DNA of 64,000 bases, taken from contig JACJZH010000008.1 of NCBI GenBank assembly GCA_020635695.1, positions 124,001-188,000 on the forward strand, written 5' to 3'. Below, piece by piece: positions 40,328 to 48,989 of the stretch. Position 1 is the stretch's first letter, and every line of letters starts with the position of its first letter. This DNA is from Flavobacteriales bacterium. Lineage in GTDB: Bacteria > Bacteroidota > Bacteroidia > Flavobacteriales_F > PHOS-HE28. The notes under the pieces were generated by a model, which saw only the letters and a program-made list of their open reading frames with translations, had not been told where the DNA came from and made no database searches. A program made the translations under genes and the position numbers.

Positions 40328-40996
40328 TTACGGAGCGTTGCGCAGGCGGTCCTCGATCGCGTCCGCATGCTTCACCACGCGACGTGCCCAGCCGATCATC
40401 ACACGCAACCGTTCCTCTTCGGAAAGTGTCCAGGCGATGTCGCTCGCATGCGTTCGCATGATGAGCGTGTAGAGGATGATCGCCGCGCTCACCGAGATGT
40501 TGTAGCTCTCGGTGAAGCCATGCATCGGTATGCGCAGATGCATGTCCGCTCCGTCGATCACCGCGTCGCTCAACCCATGCTGTTCGGTGCCGAGGAAGAT
40601 CGCGATCGGTCGCTCCAGGGGAATGCTTTCCGGGGTGAACGCATCGCCATGAGGACTGGTGGCCACGATGCGGTAACCGTGTTCGCGCAGGGCGGACATG
40701 CATGCCCGCGTGTTGTCGGTTCCGTCCCGGTGACGGTGCAGGTCGATCCACTTGGAAGCGCCGAGCGCCACGTCCGGGTTCACCGTGTAGCGGTTCCTGT
40801 TCTCGATCACGTGCACGTCCTGGATGCCGAGCAGGTCGCAGGTGCGCAGTACCGCACTCGCGTTGTGCGGTTGGTAGATGTCCTCCAACGCCACGGTGAT
40901 GTGGCGCGTGCGCATGGGCGCCAGCTGCTCGAACAGTTCGCGTTTGTGATCGGAGACGAAGGCCGATAGTCGTTCGTACAGCGTGCGGTCGTCCAT
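40328..40996 (-). CDS. trmH: SPOUT-class tRNA (Gm18) 2'-O-methyltransferase TrmH-like
   Basis: A 222-residue SpoU-family methyltransferase. The three motifs are present: NASAVLRTCDLLGIQ (motif 1), IAIFLGTEQHGLSD (motif 2) and IPMHGFTESYNISVSAAIIL (motif 3, the trefoil-knot SAM site). The length and the Arg-rich C-terminal helix match TrmH, which methylates G18 of tRNAs, rather than the longer 23S rRNA enzymes. It is divergent in neither direction: HU is upstream on the same strand, with a terminator between. A 195-bp gap without a gene separates its end from the H1-like gene and shows only the latter's promoter. Confidence 0.88.
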   Translation of the reverse strand: MDDRTLYERLSAFVSDHKRELFEQLAPMRTRHITVALEDIYQPHNASAVLRTCDLLGIQDVHVIENRNRYTVNPDVALGASKWIDLHRHRDGTDNTRACMSALREHGYRIVATSPHGDAFTPESIPLERPIAIFLGTEQHGLSDAVIDGADMHLRIPMHGFTESYNISVSAAIILYTLIMRTHASDIAWTLSEEERLRVMIGWARRVVKHADAIEDRLRNAP

Positions 40997-41008
40997 GGTG
41001 CTGGTCCC

Positions 41009-41045
41009 AAAAATGGGAAAGTCCCTCCGGTGGGAGGGACTTTCC
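41009..41045 (-). terminator. Intrinsic terminator after the HU gene
   Basis: A 13-bp perfect stem GGAAAGTCCCTCC (41016-41028) / GGAGGGACTTTCC (41033-41045) with a 4-base loop. On the minus strand it is followed by CATTTTTGG. It ends HU transcription before trmH. Confidence 0.85.
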
Positions 41046-41065
41046 GTGAAGGTCCTTGAAGGGAC

Positions 41066-41338
41066 TTACTTCACCTTCTTCGACAGGTCGGCGCCGGCCT
41101 TGAACTTCACGACCTTCTTGGCCGCGATCTTGATCTCCTTGCCGGTCTGCGGGTTGCGGCCTTTGCGGGCGGCGCGCTTGCTCACGCTGAAGGTGCCGAA
41201 GCCCACGAGGGCCACGCGGTCACCCTTCTTCAGGGCCTTGGTGGTGTTGTTCACGAAGGCGTCCAGCGCGCGCTTGGCGTCAGCCTTGGAGATCTTGGCC
41301 TCGGCGGCCATCGCTTCGATCAGTTCAGCTTTGTTCAT
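41066..41338 (-). CDS. HU family nucleoid DNA-binding protein
   Basis: A 90-residue HU/IHF protein. The N-terminal helices (MNKAELIEAMAAEAKISKAD) and the beta-arm VALVGFGTFSVSKRAARKGRNPQTG are canonical, with FGTF and the Pro-containing DNA-intercalating arm (RNPQTG). It bends and packs DNA as a homodimer or with a paralogue. An ATG two codons upstream (41344) is also possible. A perfect TACATTTG box and an A/C-rich leader precede it, and a strong terminator follows, so it is likely a highly expressed single-gene unit. Confidence 0.95.
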   Translation of the reverse strand: MNKAELIEAMAAEAKISKADAKRALDAFVNNTTKALKKGDRVALVGFGTFSVSKRAARKGRNPQTGKEIKIAAKKVVKFKAGADLSKKVK

Positions 41339-41388
41339 GCCCATGTTGAGTTAGGGTTTTTGGGTTGGTTGTTGAATGAACTCGGAAG

Positions 41389-41396
41389 CAAATGTA
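41389..41396 (-). promoter_or_regulatory. -7 box (TACATTTG) for the HU gene
   Basis: Perfect TAnnTTTG, 50 nt before the ATG at 41338. Confidence 0.6.
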
Positions 41397-41547
41397 TTCG
41401 CGGACCCAGTGCTGTCAAGGGTTTCCGGGCGGCTATGGGGCCGGATGTTGATAAATACAGGGGTTTGTTCATAAGTGTGTCCGCTATCGCCCGTGTGTCA
41501 AGGGTTCTGAAAGAGTGCGCCGTTCCGTTGGGCCAACGGGTGATCCC

Positions 41548-42501
41548 TCAGCCCAGCCGTTCCCCCGTCGTGATCGTGATGCCGTTCAGCAGGTCGGCCG
41601 CACGCATTCTGCGTCGACCCTCGAGCTGGACCTCGAGCAGTTCCAACCAGCCATCCCCACAACGCACGAACAGTCCTCGCCCATCTGCGCGGAGCTCCCC
41701 GGGAGTGCCGGGTTCGTTCCGTTCAACGAGGCCGGAGCGATGGACCTTGAACGTATGCGTGGAACCGCCCCGCGTCCAAGTGGTCCATGCGCCGGGTGCT
41801 GGTGACAGTCCGCGTACGAGGTCGTGCACCCGGACCGCCGGCAGTTCCCAATCGATGCGGGTGTTCTCCGGCGTGAGCTTCGGTGCATGATGGACCTCGC
41901 CGGTCCCGGCCATGGCGTTCTGTGGCGTCCGGTCCGCGCGTCCATCCAGCACTGCACGAACGGAGCGCACCAGCAGGTCGGCGCCCTGTTCCTTCAAGCG
42001 ATCGTGCAGTTCACCGGCCGTTTCGTCCGGACCGATGGCGCATTCCTCACGAGCGATGATGTCCCCGGTATCGATGGTGGCGGCAATGAAGAAGGTGGTG
42101 ACGCCGGTCCGCTGCTCGCCATTGATCACCGCCCAATTGATCGGTGCCGCACCACGGTAGTCCGGCAGCAGGGAGGCGTGCAGGTTCATGGTGCCCAATG
42201 GGGGCATGTTCCAGACCATCTCGGGAAGCATCCGGAAGGCGACCACCACGAACAGGTCGGCCCCGAGCCGGGTCAGTTCCGCAAGGAATCCAGGGTCGCG
42301 CAAACGCTCGGGTTGGAGCACGGGGAGCCCGAGCTCGAGCGCACGCTCCTTCACGTCCGACAACCTGAGCTTGCGCCCACGCCCTGCCGGCCGGTCCGGT
42401 GCGGTGACCACCGCGGCGATCGGGATGCCTGCCGCATGCAGTGCGTCCAGCGAGGCCACCGCGAACCCCGGTGTGCCCATGAAGACGATGCGCTTTTCCA
42501 T
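41548..42501 (-). CDS. fmt: Methionyl-tRNA formyltransferase
   Basis: A 317-residue enzyme, full length. N-terminal MEKRIVFMGTPGFAVASLD; the folate and catalytic segment has NLHASLLPDYRGAAPINWA followed by ATIDTGDII; the C-terminal OB-like domain ends in GDGWLELLEVQLEGRRRM. It formylates the initiator Met-tRNA. The ATG at 42501 is right after the aag stop with 1-bp overlap (TGATG). The last gene of the recQ-aag-fmt operon; a 150-bp region with no gene lies before HU's promoter. Confidence 0.96.
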   Translation of the reverse strand: MEKRIVFMGTPGFAVASLDALHAAGIPIAAVVTAPDRPAGRGRKLRLSDVKERALELGLPVLQPERLRDPGFLAELTRLGADLFVVVAFRMLPEMVWNMPPLGTMNLHASLLPDYRGAAPINWAVINGEQRTGVTTFFIAATIDTGDIIAREECAIGPDETAGELHDRLKEQGADLLVRSVRAVLDGRADRTPQNAMAGTGEVHHAPKLTPENTRIDWELPAVRVHDLVRGLSPAPGAWTTWTRGGSTHTFKVHRSGLVERNEPGTPGELRADGRGLFVRCGDGWLELLEVQLEGRRRMRAADLLNGITITTGERLG

Positions 42502-43094
42502 CACCGCGAAAGAAGCGCATCCGGGCGCCCCACCCAAAAGCGGTAGGGGAGTGCCGCGTCATCCCCGGCATAGTCCACACCGATCCGCGGGCCCACCTTG
42601 ATATCGGCATCGGGCACCTGATGGCCATGGTCCTCGATGCGTATCGGCCCATCGATCAGGTCGGAGCCACTATGCCGCACATGGATGCCCAGGGCCTGTG
42701 CTGCCGTGCCCGGTCCGTCGGTGGTCATGCGGCCGCCACGTCGCTCCTTCATCCGATCGAGGCCCGCGATCGGAACGATCCCACGGACCAGTACGGCGTG
42801 GGGAACATCTTCCTTGTTGGTGACCACATTGAAGAGGTGATGGATGCCGTAGCAGAGGTACACGTACACGGTCCCTCCCCGCGCGTACATCACTTCCGTC
42901 CGTTCGGTGCGCCGTCCGCCATGGGCATGGCTGGCACGGTCGCCGACCCCGGCATAGGCCTCGGTCTCCGTGATGATGCCGGCCGTGCGTACGTCATCGA
43001 TCCCGCTCACGATCACCTTGCCCAGCAGCTCGCGTGCGATCGTCGTGACGGATGAACGCATGAAGAAGGAACGGGGAATGCGACGGGGCTTCAT
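42501..43094 (-). CDS. 3-methyladenine DNA glycosylase (AAG/MPG family)
   Basis: A 197-residue alkyladenine DNA glycosylase of the AAG/MPG fold. Conserved blocks: GIITETEAYAGVGDRASHA (with the catalytic Glu), GGTVYVYLCYGIHHLFNVVT and GPGTAAQALGI followed by GPRIGVDYAGDD. It excises alkylated and deaminated purines for base excision repair. ATG 43094 overlaps the recQ stop by 4 bp (ATGA), so the DNA repair pair is coupled. A longer in-frame start upstream (43187) would lie well inside recQ. Confidence 0.92.
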   Translation of the reverse strand: MKPRRIPRSFFMRSSVTTIARELLGKVIVSGIDDVRTAGIITETEAYAGVGDRASHAHGGRRTERTEVMYARGGTVYVYLCYGIHHLFNVVTNKEDVPHAVLVRGIVPIAGLDRMKERRGGRMTTDGPGTAAQALGIHVRHSGSDLIDGPIRIEDHGHQVPDADIKVGPRIGVDYAGDDAALPYRFWVGRPDALLSR

Positions 43095-44875
43095 CGGCTG
43101 TCCTCCTGATCGCGTTCCCACCTCAGGCGCTCGAGGTCGACGACGGGTTCGGACGCGATGGCCGGTCCCTTGGCACGGGCCACGCACACATCACAGTGAC
43201 CACAGGCCTCCGGAGGCTGCGCGCCGAAGTAGGCGAGGAGCGTCGTCTCCCTGCAGACATCCCCGCGCTCGAAATAGGATCGCATCCGATCCATCCGTTC
43301 CAGGGCTCGTCCTTCCCGATCACGCATCACCGCCGGGTCCGGCATCAAGGTGGCGGCATCGCGCCTGGGCGTGAGCAGGGTGGCGGCGGGACCGGTATTG
43401 CGCGGTCGGTATTCCAGGATGCCCGCTTCCTGCGACGCCTTCAAGGTCTGGCGGACCGCCTCCGTGGACCATCCGATCATGCGGGCAAGACGTTCCTCCT
43501 CGATCACGGTCGGTTGTTCGAACACGCCACCGTAGGTCCTCAGGACCGCTTCCAGGAGCGGAGCGGATGGATGCCGTTGCCCTTGCAGCTGATGGACCTC
43601 ACGGGGAGAACCGACGAAGTGGACGCGCGAGGGATCGCGGAACCCGTCGCTCAGGGCCAGGTCACCGTTCAGTTCGAGCACCTTGAGCGCCTGGGCCGCG
43701 GTACGCACATTGGTGCCCATGCGCTCGGCGATGCCCCTGAGGTCGAGCGCGAAGGTCTCGTCCATGCCCCCGCTCAGGGGGATGCGATGCATGTCCGCGA
43801 AGGCCTGCAGGCAGGCACGCACCTGCTGCAATGCCGGAAAGGAGCCTCGCACCCGTTCCTCCAGCCGCCGGCCATCACCCTGGTCCACGAGCAGGATGGC
43901 ATGAGATGCCTCCCCATCACGTCCGGCGCGCCCGGCTTCCTGATAGTAGCTCTCCAGATCGTCCGGCGGACCCCAATGGACCACGGTCCGTACATCGCCT
44001 TTGTCGATGCCCATGCCGAAGGCGTTCGTGGCGATGACGAAGCGGACCGACCCCTGCGTCCAGGCCCGCTGCGTGCGATCGCGTTCCTCCAAGGGGAGGC
44101 CGGCGTGATAGGGTGCGGCGCTGAAGCCGGCGTCCGTGAGCCTGTTCGCGATCCGAAGCGCTTCCCGGCGCTGGCGCACGTAGACGATCGCTCCACCCGT
44201 CGTGCGCTCCGCGATGCGAAGCAGCCTGCCGAGCTTGTCCTCGCCGCGCGAAACCCAGAAGGTGAGCTCGGGCCTTCGGAAGTCGCCACGCAGCACATGT
44301 GGTTCCCGGAAGCGCAGCCGTTCCTGGATGTCGGTCACCACCCGTTCGGTGGCCGTGGCCGTGAGCGCGATCACCGGCACCTCCGGGAAGTGCTCCCGCA
44401 GGTCGCCGATGGCCAGGTAGGCCGGCCGGAAGTCATACCCCCATTGCGAGATGCAATGCGCTTCATCGATGGCGATGAGGGTGATGGGGAGACGATCCAC
44501 GCGTGCCCGGAACAGGTCCGACCCAAGTCGTTCCGGCGACACGTACAGGAAGTCACAATGGCCCAATGCACAGTTCTCCAGGGCCACGTCGAGCTCCTCC
44601 CGACGCATGCCCGCAGTGAGCGCCACGGCCCTCACTCCCCGCTCGCGCAAACGCTGCACCTGGTCCTTCATGAGGGCGATGAGCGGGGACACCACGAGGC
44701 AGCAACCGCCCTGCATCAGCGCGGGCAGCTGGAAGCAGAGGCTCTTTCCTCCCCCCGTGGGCAGCAGGGCGAGGGTGTCACGGCCCTGGAGCACGCTGCG
44801 CACCACCTGTTCCTGCATCGGACGCAGGTCCTGGAAGCCCCAGATGCGGGACAGGACGTCGTGTAGGTCCTTCAT
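43091..44875 (-). CDS. recQ: RecQ-family ATP-dependent DNA helicase lacking the HRDC domain
   Basis: A 594-residue SF2 helicase. Walker A is TGGGKSLCFQLPAL, the DEAH box is AIDEAHCISQWG, motif III is ALTATATERV, motif IV/V is FVIATNAFGMGIDKGDVR and motif VI is ESYYQEAGRAGRDG. The RecQ-C-terminal zinc cysteines are present near the end (DVCRETTLLAYFG, then CGHCDVC), but it stops soon after, so the HRDC domain of E. coli-type RecQ is absent. It unwinds DNA 3'-5' in repair. First gene of the recQ-aag-fmt operon; divergent from ilvE. Confidence 0.94.
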   Translation of the reverse strand: MKDLHDVLSRIWGFQDLRPMQEQVVRSVLQGRDTLALLPTGGGKSLCFQLPALMQGGCCLVVSPLIALMKDQVQRLRERGVRAVALTAGMRREELDVALENCALGHCDFLYVSPERLGSDLFRARVDRLPITLIAIDEAHCISQWGYDFRPAYLAIGDLREHFPEVPVIALTATATERVVTDIQERLRFREPHVLRGDFRRPELTFWVSRGEDKLGRLLRIAERTTGGAIVYVRQRREALRIANRLTDAGFSAAPYHAGLPLEERDRTQRAWTQGSVRFVIATNAFGMGIDKGDVRTVVHWGPPDDLESYYQEAGRAGRDGEASHAILLVDQGDGRRLEERVRGSFPALQQVRACLQAFADMHRIPLSGGMDETFALDLRGIAERMGTNVRTAAQALKVLELNGDLALSDGFRDPSRVHFVGSPREVHQLQGQRHPSAPLLEAVLRTYGGVFEQPTVIEEERLARMIGWSTEAVRQTLKASQEAGILEYRPRNTGPAATLLTPRRDAATLMPDPAVMRDREGRALERMDRMRSYFERGDVCRETTLLAYFGAQPPEACGHCDVCVARAKGPAIASEPVVDLERLRWERDQEDSR

Positions 44876-44927
44876 GGCGTGGTGCGTGGCGGGCTGGCCG
44901 GGAACAAAGGCGCCCCTGCCTATTGTT

Positions 44928-44935
44928 TACTTTTG
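44928..44935 (+). promoter_or_regulatory. -7 box (TACTTTTG) for ilvE
   Basis: Perfect TAnnTTTG, 24 nt before the ilvE ATG. It decides the start, since a longer open frame begins upstream at 44879. Confidence 0.6.
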
Positions 44936-44959
44936 GACGCTTCCGAACCCCATCTGCTC

Positions 44960-46030
44960 ATGCTCACCACCGGCCAAAAGTTAGCCATCCAGCGCACCGA
45001 TCGGTCGCGTCTTTCGGAGACCGACCTGGAGAACATCAAGTTCGGCAGGGTCTTCAGCGACCACATGTTCGTGATGGACTACGCCAATGGTGAATGGGGT
45101 GCGCCCGGCATCGTGCCCTTTGGCGACCTGGAGCTGAGCCCGGCCACGCTGGTGTTGCATTATGGCCAGACCATCTTCGAGGGTTTGAAGGCGTACCGCT
45201 CGGAGAAGGGCGGGGTCAACATCTTCAGGCCCCAGGCCAACCTGGCACGGATGACCCGGAGCGCGGAACGCATGTGCATGCCGCCGATCCCCGAGGAGCT
45301 CGTACTGGACGGCCTGCGTGAGCTGGTGGACCTGGATCGGGACTGGATCCCCAAGGGAGGCGAGGCTTCCCTGTACATCCGGCCGTTCATGTTCGCCACG
45401 GACGAGTACATCGGTGTGCGGCCTTCGGACACCTATCGCTTCATCATCTTCACCTGTCCGGTGCAGGCCTATTACAAGGAGGCCGTTCGGGTGAAGATCG
45501 AGACCTATTACAGCCGGGCCTTCCCCGGAGGCACCGGAGCGGCCAAGTGCGGCGGCAACTATGCCGCTGCCCTCTATCCGGCCAAGCTGGCCCAGCAGGA
45601 TGGCTTCCATCAACTGGTATGGACGGATGGTCTGGAGCATCGCTACATCGAGGAATCCGGGACCATGAACGTGTTCTTCCGCATCGGCGACACGCTCGTC
45701 ACGCCGGAGACGGGTGGCACCATCCTGGAAGGCATCACACGGGACAGCATCATCGACCTTGCGCGGCGGGAAGGCATCGCCACCGAGGTCAGGAAGGTGG
45801 AAGTGCGGGAGGTGCTGGATGCCATTGCCGGCGGTACCCTGAAGGAGGCCTTCGGCGCAGGCACGGCGGCCACCATTGCCCACATGAGCAGCATCGCTTA
45901 CGATGGAGGTGAGTACCAGTTGCCGGCTCCCGAGCAGTTCGCCTTCGCGAACCGCCTGGCCCAACTGCTCGATGACATCCGGCGGGGAAGGTCCGAGGAC
46001 CCCTTCGGCTGGAACCTGCATCTGCCCTGA
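44960..46030 (+). CDS. ilvE: Branched-chain amino acid aminotransferase (class IV, IlvE type)
   Basis: A 356-residue PLP enzyme of the eukaryote/Bacteroidota-type BCAT group. Landmarks: GQTIFEGLKAYR, the PLP lysine in ALYPAKLAQQDGFHQ, the EESGTMNVFF block and a C-terminal LKEAFGAGTAA. It transfers amino groups between leucine, isoleucine or valine and 2-oxoglutarate. The ATG is just downstream of a perfect -7 box. A class IV paralogue (37342) in this window likely has a different role. Confidence 0.94.
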   Translation: MLTTGQKLAIQRTDRSRLSETDLENIKFGRVFSDHMFVMDYANGEWGAPGIVPFGDLELSPATLVLHYGQTIFEGLKAYRSEKGGVNIFRPQANLARMTRSAERMCMPPIPEELVLDGLRELVDLDRDWIPKGGEASLYIRPFMFATDEYIGVRPSDTYRFIIFTCPVQAYYKEAVRVKIETYYSRAFPGGTGAAKCGGNYAAALYPAKLAQQDGFHQLVWTDGLEHRYIEESGTMNVFFRIGDTLVTPETGGTILEGITRDSIIDLARREGIATEVRKVEVREVLDAIAGGTLKEAFGAGTAATIAHMSSIAYDGGEYQLPAPEQFAFANRLAQLLDDIRRGRSEDPFGWNLHLP

Positions 46031-46504
46031 TCAACGGGCGCGCATGCCCATGTAGCTGTCCGGGATCACCGCAAGGCCGGGGATCACCATCACCAAGGTC
46101 GAGGGCGGCCATTCGGAGAAGGCCATGCCCAGGGGGACGCCGATCACCAACGCCCAGCCGAACACGAATCCCGTGGCATGCAGGCTCCTGAACAGGCGTC
46201 GCTGAGCGCGCGTCGGAGGTGAAGGTGCCGGTACGTTGGATCGAGGAGACCGCTGCGGCCGGTCACCCACACCGTTCCTGGTGCCTGCCTGCAGGAGTTC
46301 ATCGCACCAGGCCCTGGCCACCGGGTCCATGAGCACGCGGTAGGCGGCATGCACCGTGCGGAAACGCTCAGCCGCTTCCGGGCTCGGGTCACGATCGGGA
46401 TGCGAGCGCAGGGCGAGGGCGCGATAGGCCCGCTTGATCTCGTTCTCCGTGGCCCAGGGCTCAAGTCCAAGCAGGCGGTAGGGGTCGCTCTTCAACCCAC
46501 CCAT
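46031..46504 (-). CDS. J-domain membrane protein (DnaJ-like)
   Basis: A 157-residue protein. An N-terminal J-domain has SDPYRLLGLEPWATENEIKR, the HPD motif in LRSHPDRDPSPEAAERF and HAAYRVLMDPVARAW. A proline-rich linker follows, then a C-terminal transmembrane stretch FGWALVIGVPLGMAF and another VMVIPGLAVIP. It would dock DnaK to the membrane with a specific client; which one is unknown. ATG 46504 is chosen to begin the J-domain; the stop lies just after ilvE (convergent, 0 bp). Confidence 0.85.
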   Translation of the reverse strand: MGGLKSDPYRLLGLEPWATENEIKRAYRALALRSHPDRDPSPEAAERFRTVHAAYRVLMDPVARAWCDELLQAGTRNGVGDRPQRSPRSNVPAPSPPTRAQRRLFRSLHATGFVFGWALVIGVPLGMAFSEWPPSTLVMVIPGLAVIPDSYMGMRAR

Positions 46505-46571
46505 GGTCCGGACCTGTATATCGTGATGGCCATCCGATCGGGATCTTCGTGTGCGATCAGGGCGTGCCGCG

Positions 46572-46579
46572 TATCTTAA
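46572..46579 (+). promoter_or_regulatory. -7-like box (TATCTTAA)
   Basis: Degenerate match to TAnnTTTG, 17 nt before the ATG at 46597. Confidence 0.3.
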
Positions 46580-46596
46580 AGGTAGAACGTCGCCCC

Positions 46597-47961
46597 ATGC
46601 CGATCCGTTCATGGTCCCTGATCAGCCTGCTGCTGCCGGTCATTCTCCAGGCGCAAGTGCTGGACGGCACGCTGCGGGACAGCTCGTCCGGTGCGCCGAT
46701 CGAAGGAGCGCATGTGCAGGCCATGCGGTCGGGAACGGGCGCCGTATCCGGTCCTGACGGTGCCTTCGGTCTCCCGGTCGAAGTGCCGGACTCCCTGCTG
46801 ATCACCCATGTGGCCTACCACGAATTGCGTGTGCCGGTGAAGGACGCCGGACCGTTCACGTTCAGCCTGCGGCCACGTGTGCAGGAACTCAGGCCGGTGG
46901 AGGTCGGCCTGCCCGCGCCAGAGGTCGTGTTCCGGGACGAGGACCTCCATGTGGCCGACCACCTGGTGAACGACGAGGGGACCTGGGTGCTGGCCTACGC
47001 GAAGCGAAGGATGCTGACCCGACAGGAGGTGGCCGGGGCAGGCGGGCTCAAGGGAGCCGAAGTGGTGTTGCTGGACACGTTGCAGCGCAGGATCGCTTCG
47101 GCCTCCTTGGACGACGAGGTGGTGGCCATGCACCGCAGCTACCGGAACGAGGTCGTGTTGGAGACCCGCGCCCGGGCGTATGTCGCGATGTTCGAAGAGG
47201 GAGGGATCGCCTTGGTGTCCCTGCCGAAGCGCTTCCTGCATGAACGCCTGCTGCCGTGGACGGACAGCATCCCACAACGGTTGCTGGGCAACGATCATCA
47301 TCCGGCGCTGCCTGCATTCTCACATTTCGCGTTCGATCCCGAGCGTGAAAGCACGGACGTGTTCTGCTCGGTGGAGGACGCGCATTACCTGGCCATCTAC
47401 CGCAGCCAGTACAAGTACCTGAGCAACCGCGACAAGGTGGACGTGATGAACATCGCCAACGACCTGGGCGTGGACAAGGAGCTGGTGGCGGGCGCCCTGT
47501 CGGGGATCGCGGGCGACATGCGCTTCAAGGCCCCTTATGCACCGGTGTTCGTGCGGGACGATGGCGTGTTCGTGTTCGATCATGCCGCGGAACGGATCCG
47601 GTCGTTCGGTGCGGGACTGAAGGAACAGGAGGGTGTGCCCATGCGGCATCAGCAGGACCGGCGCTGGGCGGAACGGCTGCTGCAGGACCGTGCCACCGGG
47701 CGCATCCACGCGGTCTACCGCTACCGCGATCATGTGTTGCTCGCCGAAGTGGACCCGCTCACCGGTCGCGTCGGCCAGGCCTTCCGCCTCACGCATCCAT
47801 GGCCCGAACGTGTGCAGGTACATGGCGGGCACGTGTACTACGTGTACCGGCCGAAGGGCTCGTTGGAACACCGCGCGCTCTACCGCGAGCGGCTGCCGGC
47901 CTCAACGTTCGGGATGCCGCTTGGGAAAGTCGAGCCACACGAGCTCTCCGGTACCCCGTGA
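46597..47961 (+). CDS. Secreted protein with carboxypeptidase-regulatory-like N-terminus, function unknown
   Basis: A 454-residue protein. Signal peptide at 1-19 (MPIRSWSLISLLLPVILQAQ). Residues about 20-92 form a carboxypeptidase D regulatory-like beta module (VLDGTLRDSSSGAPIEGAHV). The remainder contains repeated beta strands (possibly a propeller) with no recognised domain. Similar proteins are common in Bacteroidota as periplasmic or surface proteins; there is no T9SS domain at the end. The end overlaps the convergent sixA-like gene by 60 bp, more than any other pair here. Confidence 0.75.
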   Translation: MPIRSWSLISLLLPVILQAQVLDGTLRDSSSGAPIEGAHVQAMRSGTGAVSGPDGAFGLPVEVPDSLLITHVAYHELRVPVKDAGPFTFSLRPRVQELRPVEVGLPAPEVVFRDEDLHVADHLVNDEGTWVLAYAKRRMLTRQEVAGAGGLKGAEVVLLDTLQRRIASASLDDEVVAMHRSYRNEVVLETRARAYVAMFEEGGIALVSLPKRFLHERLLPWTDSIPQRLLGNDHHPALPAFSHFAFDPERESTDVFCSVEDAHYLAIYRSQYKYLSNRDKVDVMNIANDLGVDKELVAGALSGIAGDMRFKAPYAPVFVRDDGVFVFDHAAERIRSFGAGLKEQEGVPMRHQQDRRWAERLLQDRATGRIHAVYRYRDHVLLAEVDPLTGRVGQAFRLTHPWPERVQVHGGHVYYVYRPKGSLEHRALYRERLPASTFGMPLGKVEPHELSGTP

Positions 47962-48402
47962 GGCCAGGGCCCAGCTGTCGAAGGGCAGGTCGATGCGCGC
48001 CATGCCCGTGGTGGGCAGGTTGTCGGGACCACCGCCCGTGAGGTAGTGCACGAACTCCGTGAGACCGGGGTTGTGTCCGAAGAGCATCACCTCGGGACGG
48101 TCGTCAGGCAGGGCGTTCACCACGCGCAGGAGCGTGGGCACGTCGGCCAGGTAGAGCGCCTGCTCCTGGAGGAGGTCTCCGTTGGAAAGGTCCAGTGCGT
48201 CGGCGAACAGGTGTGCGGTGGTGAGGGCCCGCACCGCCGGACTGGTCACGATCAGCTGCACCGGCCCACCCTTGGCGGCGAAGAGCTTCGCCATGAAGGG
48301 CACATCGCGTTCCCCGCGTGCGTTCAGGGGGCGGTCGAAGTCGCTTTGCCGCGGATCGGCCCAGCTGCTCTTGCCATGCCGGACCAGGTACAGGGTGCGC
48401 AT
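47902..48402 (-). CDS. Histidine phosphatase family protein (SixA-like)
   Basis: A 166-residue RHG-motif phosphatase. It begins MRTLYLVRHGKSSWADP (catalytic His in RHG), has the second histidine in MLFGHNPGLTEFVHYL, and RALTTAHLFADAL in between. The closest named relative is SixA, which removes phosphate from phosphohistidine proteins (the ArcB histidine in E. coli); no ArcB-like partner is nearby. It is followed (upstream in transcription) by the unknown 144-residue protein, 7 bp away. Confidence 0.85.
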   Translation of the reverse strand: MRTLYLVRHGKSSWADPRQSDFDRPLNARGERDVPFMAKLFAAKGGPVQLIVTSPAVRALTTAHLFADALDLSNGDLLQEQALYLADVPTLLRVVNALPDDRPEVMLFGHNPGLTEFVHYLTGGGPDNLPTTGMARIDLPFDSWALASRGTGELVWLDFPKRHPER

Positions 48403-48409
48403 GATGCGC

Positions 48410-48844
48410 TCAGAGCGTGAGGTCCTTCATGCCGTCCACCAACGTATGGAGCAGTGCGTTGGCGTCCATCGTCAGGGGCAGTGCCAGGGTCACCGTGCGG
48501 GCATCGCTCACCGACTGGCCATCGCGCAGCACGCGGGCGATCTGCAGGTCCAATCGTTCGGGGTATTCCCCGGTGAAGGAGAGGTCCAGCGAGGTGCCTC
48601 CTGAAAGCCGCAGCCGGTAGGCCGGGTAGGAGGAGCCGGCATCGGCAAGGCGTTCTTCGAGCACATGCCCGCCGCTGCGCAGGTCGTCCGACCATTCGTC
48701 CATCACGTAGAGCAGCACATGCTCGATGAAGAGCTCCGGGTCGCGGGGCAGGGGGGGCTGTTCGGCGGCCAGGGGGGCCAGCAGGCGTGAACGGGTGTGG
48801 CGCAGGATCGCTGCCACATCATGGATCTGTTCAGTAAAGGTCAT
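48410..48844 (-). CDS. Uncharacterised 144-residue protein
   Basis: A soluble protein without a signal peptide. It starts MTFTEQIHDVAAILRHTRSR and contains LFIEHVLLYVMDEWSDDLRS and a central beta-rich part with SGGTSLDLSFTGEYPERL. No family is recognised. The helical N-terminus and acidic/aliphatic mix suggest a small globular protein. The spacing of 7 bp to the SixA-like gene implies co-expression. The ATG is chosen as the first that gives a sensible N-terminus; the frame is open further upstream but runs through the clpB terminator. Confidence 0.6.
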   Translation of the reverse strand: MTFTEQIHDVAAILRHTRSRLLAPLAAEQPPLPRDPELFIEHVLLYVMDEWSDDLRSGGHVLEERLADAGSSYPAYRLRLSGGTSLDLSFTGEYPERLDLQIARVLRDGQSVSDARTVTLALPLTMDANALLHTLVDGMKDLTL

Positions 48845-48943
48845 CCACACAGGTCTTGTTCCCGATCGCGATGTTACCCCGTTCGACCATGCCACGCCCG
48901 CGTGCGCGCGAACACTTATCCACGATCGATGCACAGGGGAAAC

Positions 48944-48970
48944 ACGAAGCCCCCGGATCGGGGGCTTCGT
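48944..48970 (-). terminator. Intrinsic terminator after clpB
   Basis: An 11-bp stem ACGAAGCCCCC (48944-48954) / GGGGGCTTCGT (48960-48970) with a 5-base loop. On the minus strand it is followed by GTTTCCCC, giving a CTTCGTGTTT tail also seen after the tRNA-Ser and tRNA-Pro hairpins. Confidence 0.75.
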
Positions 48971-48989
48971 ACGATGACCGTTCCAGGCT

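Noticed and set aside
48841..48925. Two DnaA-box-like 9-mers (TTATCCACG, TCATCCACA) near clpB, suggesting oriC
   Set aside because: Only two imperfect boxes, no AT-rich element, and no dnaA/dnaN nearby. About this many one-mismatch sites are expected by chance in a 64-kb window.
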